Below the pieces are notes generated by a model. It was given only the letters and a program-made list of their open reading frames with translations, searched no databases and was not told the origin of the DNA. This document shows, in pieces, positions 46,160 to 58,296 of a stretch of 64,000 nucleotides of DNA. Position 1 is the stretch's first letter. Each line of letters starts with the position of its first letter. The position numbers were made by a program, and so were the translations under genes. This stretch comes from Nautilus pompilius (Eukaryota; Mollusca; Cephalopoda; Nautilida; Nautilidae): contig JACATO010002186.1 in assembly GCA_018389105.1 (NCBI GenBank), forward strand, positions 1,316,501 to 1,380,500. Reading direction: 5' to 3'.

Positions 46160-47934
46160 ATGCATAAAATGAGTAGTGCAAGCAAAAAGAAAGTTTGTCA
46201 GTATTCAGAGGAATTTTTGAAATTTGGTTTCATACCCGCTGCTCATGATGAAAGGTCACCTTTCTGGCTCTTATGCCAACAATGCTTGACCAACGAATCA
46301 ATGAAACGAGGTCGTCTTGAGGCGCATTTGAAGGCAAAACATGTTGCGTATGTAAATTCAGATTTGAATTACTTAAAATCTTTAAAGAATAAGTTTGAAA
46401 AAAGATCAACAATAAAGTCTCTGTTCACTGCACAAACTGTTACTATCAGTCGTACTCTTGAGGCAAGTTATGAAATTTCTTTACTCTTTGCTAAATCTGG
46501 AAAAAATCATACTATAGGGGAGGATTTAATTAAACCATCAATATCTGCATTTCTTAAAACAGTTCTGGAAAAAGATGACAAAGATGTTAAAGCCATGCCA
46601 CTCAGTAACAACACTGTTAGGAGAAGAATAGATGAAATGAGTGAAGATATTGAAACACAACTTGTTGAAAAGCTGAAATCAAGAAAATTCTCAGTACAAA
46701 TGGATGAATCAACTGTGAGGCAGTGAGGCCTTATTGCTAACTTATGTAAGATATACTGATAAAGGTGAATTTGTTGATGAAATGTTATTCTGCAAATCTT
46801 TAGATATCACCACTACTGCTGCTGATATATATAATAAACTAAAATACTACTTAGATATCAATAATATACCAATGGAAAACATAACATCTTGTGCAGCTGA
46901 TGGTGCTCCTGTTATGATGGGCAAGAAAAATGGCTGCTTAAAATTGATGAAAGATGAGAATCCAGAGATGCTTCTTGTGCACTGTGTTATTCAAAGGGAG
47001 AACTTATGGTCGAAAAATATTTCTCCTGTACTTAATGAGGTACTGAAATCAGTTATAAAATCTATCAAAGCTATCAAAACTAATGCCAAATGTGAGCGTC
47101 TTTTCGAGAAATTTTGTGAAGATAACAATTCAGACTATGTGAGTCTTTTACTTCACACTGAGGTACGGTGGCTTTCGAAAGGGAATTGTTTGAAAAGATT
47201 CATGGAACTGTTTGATGAACTTAGTGGCTTTCTAAGTGACAAGCCTGAAATGAAGCACCTGCTAACCGTTGATGGAAAAGCGTTTTTGAGTTATTTAGCA
47301 GATATTTTCGAAAAACTGAATGTGTTGAATAAACAACTTCAAGGAACAAATAAAACACTTGTTGATGCAAAGGCGAAGATATTTGGCTTTATTTCATTTA
47401 TCGAGTTATGCCAAAAAAATATTTCTGACAAAAATTTTGACCAATTTCATTGGCTAAAAAAAATGTGAGCCAACTGAGGCTGCTGTGCTTGTCATTGTGG
47501 ATCATCTGAAAATATTGGCCTCTGATTTTAAAGAAAGATTTTCTGATTTAAAACAGATTAATTTTCCATCGTGGGTGATGCAGCCAGTGCTTGTGGATTT
47601 ATCTGATGTTTCAGTGCAGTACCAAGAAGAACTCTCAGAAATAAAAAATGATGAGTCAGTTAAAACTTTATTCAACATAAAAGGAGCGATGGCATGGCTT
47701 TGTGATGAGACAGAAACTAAATACCCAAATTCAACTAGCTTTGCAAGGAAACTGTTGTTACCGTTTCCATCTTCATATTTAGCTGAATGTGGCTTTAGCA
47801 TTGTAAATGATTTGCTACTGAAGAAAAGAAATTCACTGGATATCAGTAAATGAGATTTGAGACTAAAGCTGACTAAATTAGTGCCTAATATAAAATCTCT
47901 TTGCAGCAGGCATGAAGCACAAGAGTCTCACTAA
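46160..47934 (+). pseudogene. hAT transposase (ZBED5-like), nearly intact, three lesions
   Basis: About 590 codons, the usual length for ZBED5-type transposases. Start ATG is 46160 or 46169. A TTTATTTCAG acceptor-like site lies just upstream, so a leader intron is possible. An N-terminal BED zinc finger reads C-x2-C (LLCQQC) with HLKAKH. The RNase H-like core follows: MDEST holds the first acidic residue, CAADGAPVMMGK the second region, and HTEVRWLSKG is the hAT signature. The C-terminal dimerisation segment includes LAECGFSIVND. Lesions: a frame change at about 46721, an extra A in an 8-A run at about 47457-47464, and a TGA at 47851-47853, probably from CGA. The original stop is TAA at 47932-47934. 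Not active as it stands. Confidence 0.92.
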
Positions 47935-48468
47935 CTTTATTCCGCTTTTCTTGAGGTGTGCTCAAATGGCATTTTGCATTTGATAGGAACCTATACTTTA
48001 TTGTACAGTAATTAAAATGAACAAATAAGCTTCCATTCAAATTAGTTTGTGTTCATAGTACATTTCAGTTTTCTATTACATGTTTTGAATTTTTATTTGC
48101 TGTTTTTGTATGAGACAATCCACAAATATTTTCATAAATATAGAAATTTTCTCTCTCTTTATTACCTGTGAATTCTCTCTTATTATCATATGTATCATTA
48201 TTAAAATCTAATACCACTTAATATTTTTTCTTATAATTTTTTCAGTAATTTCTTGCTCAAACTTTAACTGTCTTTTGTTTATTTCATTTTTCATGGATGC
48301 CATGTTCTTTTGAAGCTTGTTTAAACCAAGGTATTGGCGTTTTAAGCTTCTTCAGCTGAAACGGAGTTAACTTTTTAAATGATAAGAATTATATATCACC
48401 ACATGGGGGCATCAGGATTTTAGAGGTGATTAGGTGGGGCATGGCCCAAAAAAGGTTGAGAACCACTG

Positions 48469-48476
48469 AGTTAAGG
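48469..48476 (+). repeat. 8-bp target-site duplication, right copy
   Basis: AGTTAAGG, matching 45225-45232 exactly. Confidence 0.97.
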
Positions 48477-49320
48477 CTTAAATCACCATCAACTACAGCA
48501 GTTCTTTTCTGAGATAGAAGCAAATATGGTGATATTGTGTGTTCTACTTATGTAAGGTAACTCAGCCAGGGAAGGATTTTGAAACTTCTTCTTTTAAAAC
48601 TGTACCATGAAATCAATATTTTTCTTGCAGAAAAAACAAAGCTGAAGTTGAAACTGTCTGAACTTGCATGGATTTTTTATCTTTGCATCTGGATTTTTTG
48701 ACATACATTACAGAGCATATGGATAATCTGAACCTCAAGTTACAGTGGAAAGGAAAGTTTGGGTGAAATGTTGTTGACATTAAAGTTTTTGAGTCAAAAC
48801 TATGGATTTTCATGAAAACGTTTAGAGGAGGCAATTTGTCACACTTCCCAGGTTGAAATTTTCTCTCAAGATGAAAAAAATCAAAATGTATTTTCCAACT
48901 AGTAGTTATTACAGTTGTAATTCCAAATGCTATTTCAAAACTTTCAGAAGAATACCAAGAAAATTAATTTCTTCCAAAATCCATTAAAAAAAATATTTGC
49001 ATGCATCATTTTTAATTAGCAGAATTATAAGTAAAAATGCCCTGAAAGATGTGTACAAAAAAAAAAATTAATTCATCAAGTTTTACTCAAGTCTTCTTCA
49101 AAATATATATATATCTACATTTAAAGTAGTTTGCGATGGCCGTGATTACCATCTTTGGTAATACCTGTTTGTGAACGGACATTTTCAAAAATATCCTGAA
49201 ATCTCATTTATGATCACAACTTAAAGAAAAACATTGCATCAGGTACTGATAATGTGCATGTCAAACATGCAGGCAGATATTAATATCCTGATCAATGGGA
49301 AACAGGCACAATGTTGTCAA
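48477..49320 (+). pseudogene. Older hAT (SCAND3/GTF2IRD2-type) transposase, right part
   Basis: Continuation of the relic at 44900-45224. Immediately after the duplication the sequence encodes LNHHQLQQFFSEIEAKYGDI and then STYVRWLSQGRILK, the family's GLNHR.F..FL.E....YGD..YHTEVRWLSRG..LKR. Later pieces include LSELAW, EHMDNLNLKLQ-like, and GGNLSHFPRLK (about 48830-48855). The C-terminal hAT dimerisation block follows at about 49165-49310 (VCERTFSKIS and MSNMQADINILINGKQ). Multiple stops and frame changes mark it as much older than the element inside it. It probably ends near 49320; no terminal repeat seen. Confidence 0.78.
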
Positions 49321-49724
49321 TAAAACTAAATGGAAAGTACAAATAAGGCTATATAATTTAATTCTTTTGCACTTGTGAACAATATAAAATTTTCTTTTCC
49401 TTCAGGCTTATTTGTTGTTTATAGTTATGACAATCATTACCAAAGTTTGGACTCATTTGCAATCCAACCCACAATATAAGAGAACATCAAATCTTGCCTG
49501 ATACCAGAAAAGGGCTGAGAAGTGGATCCCTACAATAGATTACCAAAGATCTATCTAAAATTCTCAACAAATGTTTTAAATGTACTTAGAAAGATAGAAT
49601 AAACAATTTTGAAAATGTCCCATATAATTCCTTTCAAACTTGAAATTAATTAAATATATAGTCACCTAATAGTTTTATTCAATTGAAATGTTTTATGCTG
49701 AGACAAAATAACTTTACTACTCAC
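49321..49724. other. AT-rich sequence, nothing recognised
   Basis: May include the 3' non-coding end of the older hAT. No inverted repeat partner was identified. Confidence 0.5.
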
Positions 49725-49782
49725 CATCACTGAGCTGAGAAATCCAATATGGAACCTTTGCTGTTAAATAACAACATTAGCC
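49725..49782 (-). other. Candidate exon with strong splice borders, minus strand
   Basis: On the minus strand a long T-rich tract ends in TTTTATTTTCTAG and the island closes at a strong donor, GATG|GTGAGTAG. The full 58 bp has a stop in each frame. A second acceptor-like site (TTGTTATTTAACAG) inside it would leave 36 bp (49725-49760), open in a frame reading K-V-P-Y-W-I-S-Q-L-S-D. It could be a coding exon using the inner acceptor, a non-coding exon, or coincidence. Confidence 0.3.
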
Positions 49783-52124
49783 CTAGAAAATAAAAATAAA
49801 AAACAATCAGTCTTTCATTTTTTAAAATTTAAAGCAAGCTGTAAATCACACTTGTTGGCCACTGCTGGATGAGTGATTGAACCACTCAATATACCAATTG
49901 TATAATGGCATTATTTTTTTAATGAAGATAAAAGTCTAAGATAAATTCTATTTAACCTTAGAATACCTGTTTTTCATTGCAAAAAAAAAAATTAAATTAA
50001 ATTACTAAGTATTGATACAATTCAAATAAAGTCAAGCAGGTTATTTACAGTATGATGATGAAAATGAAAGTATTCCATTTATAGAACACAAAGAAACTAT
50101 TACCTAATACGATTATGGTGTTAGTAACTTATTTAATCATATTTATTATGTTGGTAATTTCTTTAACTCTCAAATCATATTTTCAAAAAAAATCATTTAA
50201 TATTTGTGGCAATACTTAATTAATATAGTTTATCTTTGTTTTAAAAAACATTATTCATTTCTTTAAAACAAAGTAAACCTAGTTTTAAATGTGGATATAC
50301 TGACTGCCAAAACATGATGATTGATATTTGTGGGTATACTAGATGTATATTTTGCTGCTATTGTTTCTAAAACTATTTAAAAAAAGCATCTACAACAAAA
50401 CATGAAAATTACATATACTGTTCTAAGGATCAGTGCTTGTTGATATAATTTGGGCAAGCATCAGATAGGCAACCATTAAAATAATAAGCATTCTAAAAGG
50501 TTAGCATAGGTAATGGTAGATGCCAGGAAAGAAATCCACACCCTTTACCCTGCAGAAATTCATGTGGAATGTACGAATTGCTAAGTCTCCTCTGCAGCAC
50601 TTTATAGTTGCACAGAATCAGTGACATAATGAAAGTCTCTACTAGAATTCTTCATTTTTAGAAGTGGGAGAAAACCCATGTGGCTAGTTGAAGAACAAAA
50701 AGAAACCTTGCCAGGGAAGTACACCAAACTGAGCCAGTCTCAACATTTTGGATAGTCCACTACTGTGCTGCCCAATGTTAACAAAAATATGTTGTTTTTT
50801 TTTTTTAAGTTTTCAATCACTGAAACAAACACAATACATTTTTGTTGATTCATTGTTCCAATGAAAACTAAATTAATTGGTCCCATAATGTTTCAAATCT
50901 AACCAATGACAAGTTAATTTCCTCAAATTTTAAGCTATAGTTTTTTTTTTCAAGAACCAAAAAATAAAATTATACCATACCAGAATTAATCATATTTACG
51001 ATTACTTACTTTTCTAAAGTAATTAATAAATTGGCAAGTTCTGATTATTGTCAGCTTTTACATAATTTTACTGTAATAATGTACTTGTACAGATATGACC
51101 ATAGGTAACATCATCCTGCTTCGTAACTGATCAGAAATTGTCTGTGTAAGCAAAATAGTTTTCTTTGATTATTTAGCTATGTGTTTTTTTTTAATTAATG
51201 GCACAATGTCCTTATATCCTTAACATTATAGTTTATCTAGTTTAAAATTATTTTAGATGCACAATGATGAATATAAAAATTAGGCTGCCTGTACAAGTTG
51301 TGATGCTAATCCTTCATTAATGTGTAATGAAATTCTTGTGCTAATTTGGTTAAAGAATATAATGTTTTCTATAACTTCCAATTACTTAATGTTTCTTTAC
51401 AAGTAGAATTATATGATGTTAATTTCAATATCCCTAGATTTCATAATATACACACACACACAACCACAGACACTAGCTGAAGCACCCAGGGCTGCATGGA
51501 AAAAATGGCTTATTAGGCCAATGTACAGTAGCTCAAAACATCCCAGCCAAAATTTGGGGTCTCTAGGTGCTACAGTTCAGCCATGAAAGAATAACAAACA
51601 AAAATACAAATTCTCGGAAATATGCATTTGATATATTGTTTTCTAGTTTTTCTTACAGAAAAAAAATGTATTAGTAACTAAAGTTTTAGATCTAGTCTTT
51701 CTTTTTAAAATCATTCTGGTTATTGTTGTTTTGTTTCTTTTATTTTTCTTTTCATTTCATAAGCAAATACATGCAAACTAATTCATATGTAATTACACTG
51801 ACTCAGGATGTGGTCAAAATAATCTCTAATACAAAGTTACCAGAATCTCTTTTGTATTCAAATTCAATGGTCAGTAAATCATTTTTAGCATCCTTTTAAC
51901 TTTATTAGCAGAAGGTTCATGTAATTTTAAAAAGTAATTAGCTTAGTTTCTCCAATAGAATAACTTCTTTTTTTTCAATTACTACTATTAATGTTTTGGG
52001 GAGGTTATTGCAGAATTTTTTTTTATTTGCTTAGATTTGTTTAAGTTATTTCTGTCACTTCCAAAACTTTGCAGTAATTTTAACTTATTCTAAAAGCAAT
52101 GATTCTAGAAGGTGATAACTAAAA
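49783..52124. other. AT-rich sequence, no gene recognised
   Basis: GC-richer patches at about 50500-50770 and 51470-51600 look repeat-derived but match no family I know. A short CA repeat lies at about 51450-51462. Confidence 0.45.
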
Positions 52125-52126
52125 TA

Positions 52127-53438
52127 CGAGGTCTGTCGAAAAAGTATCCGACTTTATTTTTTCCCGTGGGAAGTAATGACGTTAGGGAGACAAAAGTGTG
52201 CATAGTGGAGCTGCATGCCTTCATTCGCATGCGTGGTTTTTGGCGGGCTTGCTGAATGCGTCAGTTGCTGACAGGCAGCCAGCGTATGAGGTGCTGTACT
52301 ACTTACTCGTCGCATTTTCATTTCGCCCGTGATGACGGAACGTGTGGAGCAACGATCTTGCAACAAGTTTTGCCAGAAGCCTGGAGATACCCAAGCAGAA
52401 ACAATTTGCAAAATTCAACAGGGTTTTGGTGGCAATGCCATGGGTGTTACCCAAATTAAAGAATCGTACAACAGATTCAAAGATGGCCACACATCGGCAG
52501 AGAGTGACCAGCGTTCCGGGAAGCCATCAACAAGCCGCAATGCAGTTATTATCGAGAAAGTTCGGACCTTGATAATGGAGGATCGTTATTTGATGGTGCG
52601 TGAAATTGGTGAGGAGGTTTGGATCAGTAAAGATTCTGCAAATGCAATTTTAAAGGAGGATTTGGGCTTGCACTGTGCCCAAGCTGTTTTCTCAGGAACA
52701 ACAACAACTTCATCTTGAGGTTGCACAGGACCTGCTGGATACTGCCAACAGGAATCCTGAGTTCCAGAATACCATGATAACTGGAAATGACACGTGGGTG
52801 TATGGGTACGACCCGGAAACTAAAGCTCAGTCATCACAGTGGAAACACCCAACGTCACCAAGGCCCAAAAAAGCACGTCAGGTCCGGAGCAAAAGCAAGG
52901 TGATGTGGACTGTTTTCTTCGGCTACCGAGGTGTTGTGCATCACAAATACACACCAGAAGGACAAATAGTTACAAAGGAGTACTAGCAGGAAGTCCTCCA
53001 ATGTCTTCGTGATGCAGTTCAGCGCAAGAGACCGGATCTGTGGGCCTCACAAAACTGGCAGCAGCATCATGACAATGCCCCGGCTCATTCGTTGCAGTTG
53101 ATTCAAGGTTTCTTGGCAAAAAAAGGCATTTCACTTATTCGCCAGGCTGCCTACTCTCCAGACATGGCTCCTCCTGACTTCTGGTTCCCAAAAATGAAGA
53201 TGCCACTGAAAGGCTCCCGCTTTGAGAGCCGAGAGGACATCATACGGAATGTGACAGTGAAGCTGAGAGCCATTCCGGAAGAAGCATTCCAGACGTGCTT
53301 CGAACAGTGGAAGGATCACTGGGCTAAGTGTGTGGAGGCACAAGGGGCCTACTTCGAAGGGGATTAGCAAATGAACCCCACCAAGTACGTAATCTTTTTT
53401 TCCAAGCCTAAGGTCGGATACCTTTTCGACAGACTTCA
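52127..53438 (+). mobile_element. mariner transposon, nearly full length (1312 bp)
   Basis: Complete element with TA duplications at 52125-52126 and 53439-53440. Terminal inverted repeats are about 26 bp and share GTCTGTCGAAAA and GTATCCGAC with three mismatches. One transposase gene lies on the plus strand. Length is normal for mariner (about 1.3 kb). The GC content is visibly higher than in the surrounding AT-rich DNA, as expected of a fairly recent arrival. Confidence 0.95.
52332..53367 (+). pseudogene. mariner transposase (GVQW/FLJ37770-like, DD34D type), inactivated
   Basis: Start ATG at 52332 (MTERVEQRSCNKFCQK), stop TAG at 53365-53367. The N-terminal paired-like DNA-binding region includes ITQIKE-like VTQIKESYNRFKDG and RSGKPSTSRN, then VREIGEEVWISKDS. 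A small deletion with a frame change near 52672-52690 removes the usual R.SAKFVP stretch. The catalytic region follows: ITGNDTWVYGYDPE, where the first catalytic Asp of the usual TGDE(S/T)W is Asn; HHDNAPAH, second Asp; and YSPDMAPPDFWFPK, third Asp, lacking one residue of the usual DFW-L-FPK. A TAG at 52984-52986 interrupts KEY.QEVL. The C-terminus (WAKCVEAQGAYFEGD) is intact. With a substituted catalytic residue, a stop and a frameshift it cannot be active. Confidence 0.93.
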
Positions 53439-53440
53439 TA

Positions 53441-55771
53441 CGGTTAACAGAAAGCAGAAATGATATATTTGTAATATCCATCATCAAGTTGTATAAATGG
53501 CTGTGTAAATTAAATTAGTTTTTCCAGTGCATCCACTGGTAAAATATTAATGATTAATATAATGAAAGCTTTAACAACAACCTCCCCCCACCCAAAACCA
53601 CCTCTTTTCTGGACATAAAGGTAAATATTATGAAAATGGTTAAAGGTATTAATATTTACTTGCAGATATGTTTATAGAAAGTTTTTTTTTTTTAAATCAA
53701 CCAGGATCAACAAAAGTATACACAGAAAACAAAGATTATGTGAAAAAACACTGTTTATCAGATTTTCTCAAAAGCATACTCAACTTCTGAAACTATCAAT
53801 GTCTTGATTGATCATCATCATTCAATTTGTTGATATTAGAATGATCAATGTACATAAAAGTACTATCTAAACTTTTTCTTTTGCTATTTTTTTCAAAAAT
53901 ATTCTTAATTTCTTAAATCTTGGAGACAGTAAATTGTTACTTGTTGAAGCAAGTACAAGAGGCAGAAATTTTTGGCTATATAACAGTAGACGGCAGTTAA
54001 AGTTATCTTTACATCACTGTTTTACTATCTGAACACAAGCCACATTATTAAAGTTTCTTTTAATATATGAAAACTAAGATCATACCATATGATATTTAAC
54101 AAAAGGAACAACAATAAACATAGCATAGTTTGCTTGAGCTTCGGTGCAATAACACTAGTATCAATACAACTAAACACAAAGTTTCATGATAATCCTAATT
54201 TGGGCAAATGACCAATTAAACCATTTATGAAAACATTTTATATAATCTATGTCTGTTTACATAAATTCAGTAGTGTAAGGTTAATTCTAAACAGATATGT
54301 CAATATTTTATTCAAAACTAAAATACTAAACAATTACTGGCTATGTAGGCCTACCTGCCATGAGCAATTGGTATATAATCTGTTTTAATCCATTTCAGTA
54401 TTCTCACAAATTAACTAAATTATTTTCGGTTACCTATTTTGAATAAGGAATTTTCATGCAGCTTTACCAAACTATCTTTAAAAAGTATATAAGCTGTTAA
54501 TTTATCTATAACTGAAAAATTACATAAGATGACTTAAGAAATAGATTTTGTAATCCTTGAAATGTCTTGAGAATGACAGTTCATAGTAGTTATTTCTTAT
54601 AACAAATGAATTTTAGGATTTCTATAAGAGAAGGATAATTTTAATTGCAACTTTAATTCTTTTTAAAATAAATGTTAAAAAACAAAAACATTCATTGTTT
54701 TATAACCTTTAAAAAATCATTATATAACTAAAATAGAAATCATGAAATGCCTTCATGCTTGCTCTTAGATCCAATTTAAGCAGTTTTGTCTTGTCATTCA
54801 CTTCTCCAATAACAAGTGTTGTGGATCTCCATTTTTGTATGAGATTGAGTATATAAGCTTACGATCCTTAATGTGAGAAGTGAAACATCTTAACAATATA
54901 TACCACTACCATTAAGAATCTTTTTTATTAAATAAATTTTCTATTTTCTTATATCACACTAATAGGAAGTTTATGCAACTAAGATTTACACGCTAAGTTC
55001 TCTCACAATATTTTCAAATTTCCCCAAAGTTTTGGTATACTCCCTATACTATTCGCTAAAAGAGAAAGAAAATATTTAGTTACACAAACTTTGCAGTATA
55101 CATGCAAATAAAGTGCAAGTTTAAAGATTACTAGTGAAATATTTTTAAAATTAGTAAACAAAATTAATATGAATAATTTAATATATAAAGTATATCAATA
55201 GTCCACTCATAATAATAATATTTAATTAATTTTAAGCAGAAATCCAAAATAAAATTTTAACTGATACAGAAAATTATTTATTGCAAAATTGATAACGATT
55301 GTTACTTCCTGTGGAAAATTCAATTTTTTTCTTTCAAGAATTCTAGAAAACCTTACATTTTTAGTTGTTCACATTACTAAAAGACCAGAAATATGGAAAC
55401 AAACAGCATTTAAATTATATATGAAACAAGCAAGTTTTAGCTGCAATCAACACCTGCTATCTATTCTTAAGACTATATATAAACATCTTCATATAAAATA
55501 ATCTGAAGCATCTTATATTCTTTTTTTTTAATGTAAAGAAAAAATCAGTTATGTGCGAAATAACTTTTTATATCACATGATCTGTTATACATTGGCACTT
55601 AAACCAATGCTCCTGCTTTTTATAGAACACTAATTATATATGCCATGAAAGATCTTGTCTGTGTTTTTAAATATTTTTAGTATATTTTCTTAAACTTCCT
55701 CATATGTAGACTTTTGCTTATTAAAAAAAAAATCATTAAATGAAGTACATGATACAACATTACTGTCCTAC
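53441..55771. other. AT-rich sequence, no gene recognised
   Basis: No coding, RNA or repeat pattern recognised. The ORF at 55289-55501 looks like chance. Confidence 0.55.
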
Positions 55772-55852
55772 CTGCGATGAAATTGCCATCATATTAAGCA
55801 GCACTACCATGTCAACAACAGGAATCAATGCTGAAGCAGTTCTAACTTTCAC
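55772..55852 (-). other. Candidate 81-bp exon, minus strand
   Basis: An acceptor-like GATTATTATCAG is followed by 81 bp, 27 codons open in one frame only, starting VKVRTASALIPVVDMVVLLN, then a donor-like GCAG|GTAGGA. The peptide is hydrophobic and could be a membrane or buried helix. Not recognised; low-confidence exon or chance. Confidence 0.25.
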
Positions 55853-58296
55853 CTGATAATAATCTATGGTGTCACAGCAAAATCCAGTAAATATGAATTT
55901 CACAACACTGTTTTATAATATTTTAAATATAAGTAAATTGTCAAAACAACATTTTATTCTTTTAAAATTTACTTTATTTGCAATACCTGGATATATATCA
56001 TTTTATTAAGATGACATACAGCAATGTTAGATTATAGCTAATGTTTTCACAAAATTAGCAAATTAGCATTGCAGTTTATAACACATTGTGAGAATTACTA
56101 TCATGAAAGTATTTAATTTCCTTTTATGCACACAATAATAAGGCATTATAGAAAGAATAAAGACAAATTATAAAAAGTTAAGAGGTTTACTAGAATAATT
56201 AGTGGTACTTTTTTGGTAAAGAAAATGCAGATTTTAACTGGTTTCTTAAACCAGTGAGATACCAAATATTATCAAAGGTCATAAGCATAAATTAAATATC
56301 AGTGCCATTGTTCCGCTTTTTGACAATTACCTGCTTACGAGTAAACCAATACTTGTGGACTATGCAGACCTCACCAAACAGCTAGTAATATAATTCAGTC
56401 TCTTGTTTGGCCTACTATGGGTTCAAATTTGAACCTAATGAAGCATCCTTCTTCATAAAACTGCAGAAATGACCTTGGCATTGCATGCAAGATTATACTA
56501 CAGATATGCATTCAGTGCCTTGTGAGCAGCATATGGTGGTGGTACGATGGTTATACTAAATTAATGATCTTTCTTCTATGACACTGGGACATTTTTTATT
56601 GTAAAATAGTGATGATGCATCTAATACTGTAATTTACAACAACACATTTTTGAATAGCCAGTTTCTAGTTTTTCCATGTCATTTTATAAAATGCTATAAT
56701 ACCAAAAAAGTAAACAAATGTATGTAATCATTTAATATTGATATAAGAAACAATCAAATGAAACGTAGCTGAAAAAAGAATCACCATAATTGAATCTGAC
56801 TAGATTTTGTTTGTATGTCCATAGTACTTTGTCAGACCAGAGAAATTTGAGTCATAAATGTATCTCAGATTATATAGTAGTACTGCAAAGAAATTTGTTT
56901 ATGGAAAATCCAGTGCTATTTAACTTATGTCATAGAATATATATTTTTAATTAAATAAATGCCAAAATCCCTATAATTTATATACATTCAACAAATAATT
57001 TAAAAAGCTTGCATAAGCATAATCCTAATGCAAAGATGTGTTTAGATACAACATGGAGTATATCCATGTTTAGATTTCAAATAAATCTGATGCTGAGCAA
57101 GCAAGTTCAGTTTTATGCCACAATGAAATTGGATCTGTTGTCACAGTGTAAATTACAAATGCAATACTTTGATAGAGTTAAAATTGAAAGAAGCGGTGAG
57201 TACTAGGACAATAGTTCAAATAGGACAAAGATGAAAACTGAATTACACTTCGTAAATTTTTATAAGACTTTCAGACAAAAAAAAAAGGTATCATCCAAAC
57301 CTAAAAAAAAAAAAAAAAGTGTTTTAATGATTAGAGATATCACATTTTGCTGAATGATTAATTTTAAGACATGGTCAATGTAGAACCTATTGTGATGTCA
57401 TATAAACATTTTTCACATTTCACTTACTATGCATACCTGGCAATTCTTCTTCAGTCAAATTAAGTCTAATTCTTACTAGTTTCAATAAATTTTGCACTTG
57501 CCCTACCCTAAAGTCTCATAAGCTATCCAACAAAGTGACAAAGTTCAAGTACCAATCTTGCTAAAATTTTGGATATTATTTCTACAGAAAACCACAACAA
57601 AACATCTGGAAATTAGTCATAAATATTAATTATTTCACACCCATTTATATGCACAATATACAAATGGAAACTACATGCCAAATGTTAGATGATCACTGAA
57701 AAAAGCAACTCCCCTCACTTTCCATCAAAAGATGGACAGCAAAAGGTCTATCCCTACAGTTTAAGTACTAACCAGTGTAAGTTACTGTAGTTTTCAAACT
57801 TATTTTAATTCAGGCTTTCATTTTGAAATTATATAATTTATTCATATCAATCTAGGTAAAAAAAAATAGGGAATTAAGTGGTTTCCTGCTCAAATCTTTC
57901 ACTCAGATGAACAGGTGTATTTACTGATCCTTTTGAAAATATTTGATTTGAATCAAGTGCAACATTTATTTGCATGCATTGGTGTCCGCAGGACAGATTA
58001 CAGGGGGGGCTTATAAAATATCATCAAGTGCAGGGAATGCACCTAGTGATGAAAAGCATACTAGCATCAAAAAATAAAAAGATACTAATTTGTTTTCTTT
58101 TTCTAATCAAAGGTATTTCATTTACAAATTTCTTGTGATCATTTAAAATTTTTTTTAATTTATTTTTTAAATGTTAGTATGTTTCCTTCACTATCATGCT
58201 AACTAACCCATCAGAGTTCTCAATAATGAAACAAGACAGACAAAGCAGACAGCTGGCTTAGCTATTCTAATGCATGCATGCTCTGGCAGTGTCTTA
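55853..58296. other. AT-rich sequence, no gene recognised
   Basis: A plus-strand open stretch (57009-57206) ends at a donor-like GTGAGT at 57195 and has an acceptor-like GTTTAG near 57070, but its product is unrecognised. 56290-56560 is somewhat less AT-rich without an assignable family. Confidence 0.45.

Larger units (their letters stand above)
45233..48468 (+). mobile_element. Young hAT transposon (ZBED5/Buster-like), 3236 bp
   Basis: Complete element with both ends. The terminal inverted repeat CAGTGGTTCTCAAC is perfect for 14 bp, with further inverted similarity around GGGGCAT and GCCCCAC. It is flanked by AGTTAAGG duplications. The left subterminal region has three GGGCAATT motifs at 21-bp spacing (45269, 45290, 45311) and a GGGGC/GCCCC stem at 45249-45262. 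Both are plausible transposase-binding structures of the sort hAT ends carry. One transposase gene fills the centre on the plus strand, with about 0.9 kb of leader and 0.5 kb of trailer. The perfect duplication and few coding lesions indicate a recent insertion, whose target was an older hAT. Confidence 0.96.

Noticed and set aside
47502-47801. 99-codon minus-strand ORF
   Set aside because: Shadow frame antisense to the hAT transposase C-terminal part.
53131-53487. 118-codon minus-strand ORF
   Set aside because: Shadow frame antisense to the mariner transposase.
56405-56430. GGGTTCAAATTTGAACC as a Pol III B box
   Set aside because: It is a palindrome, with no A box or tRNA-like body at the right distance on either strand.
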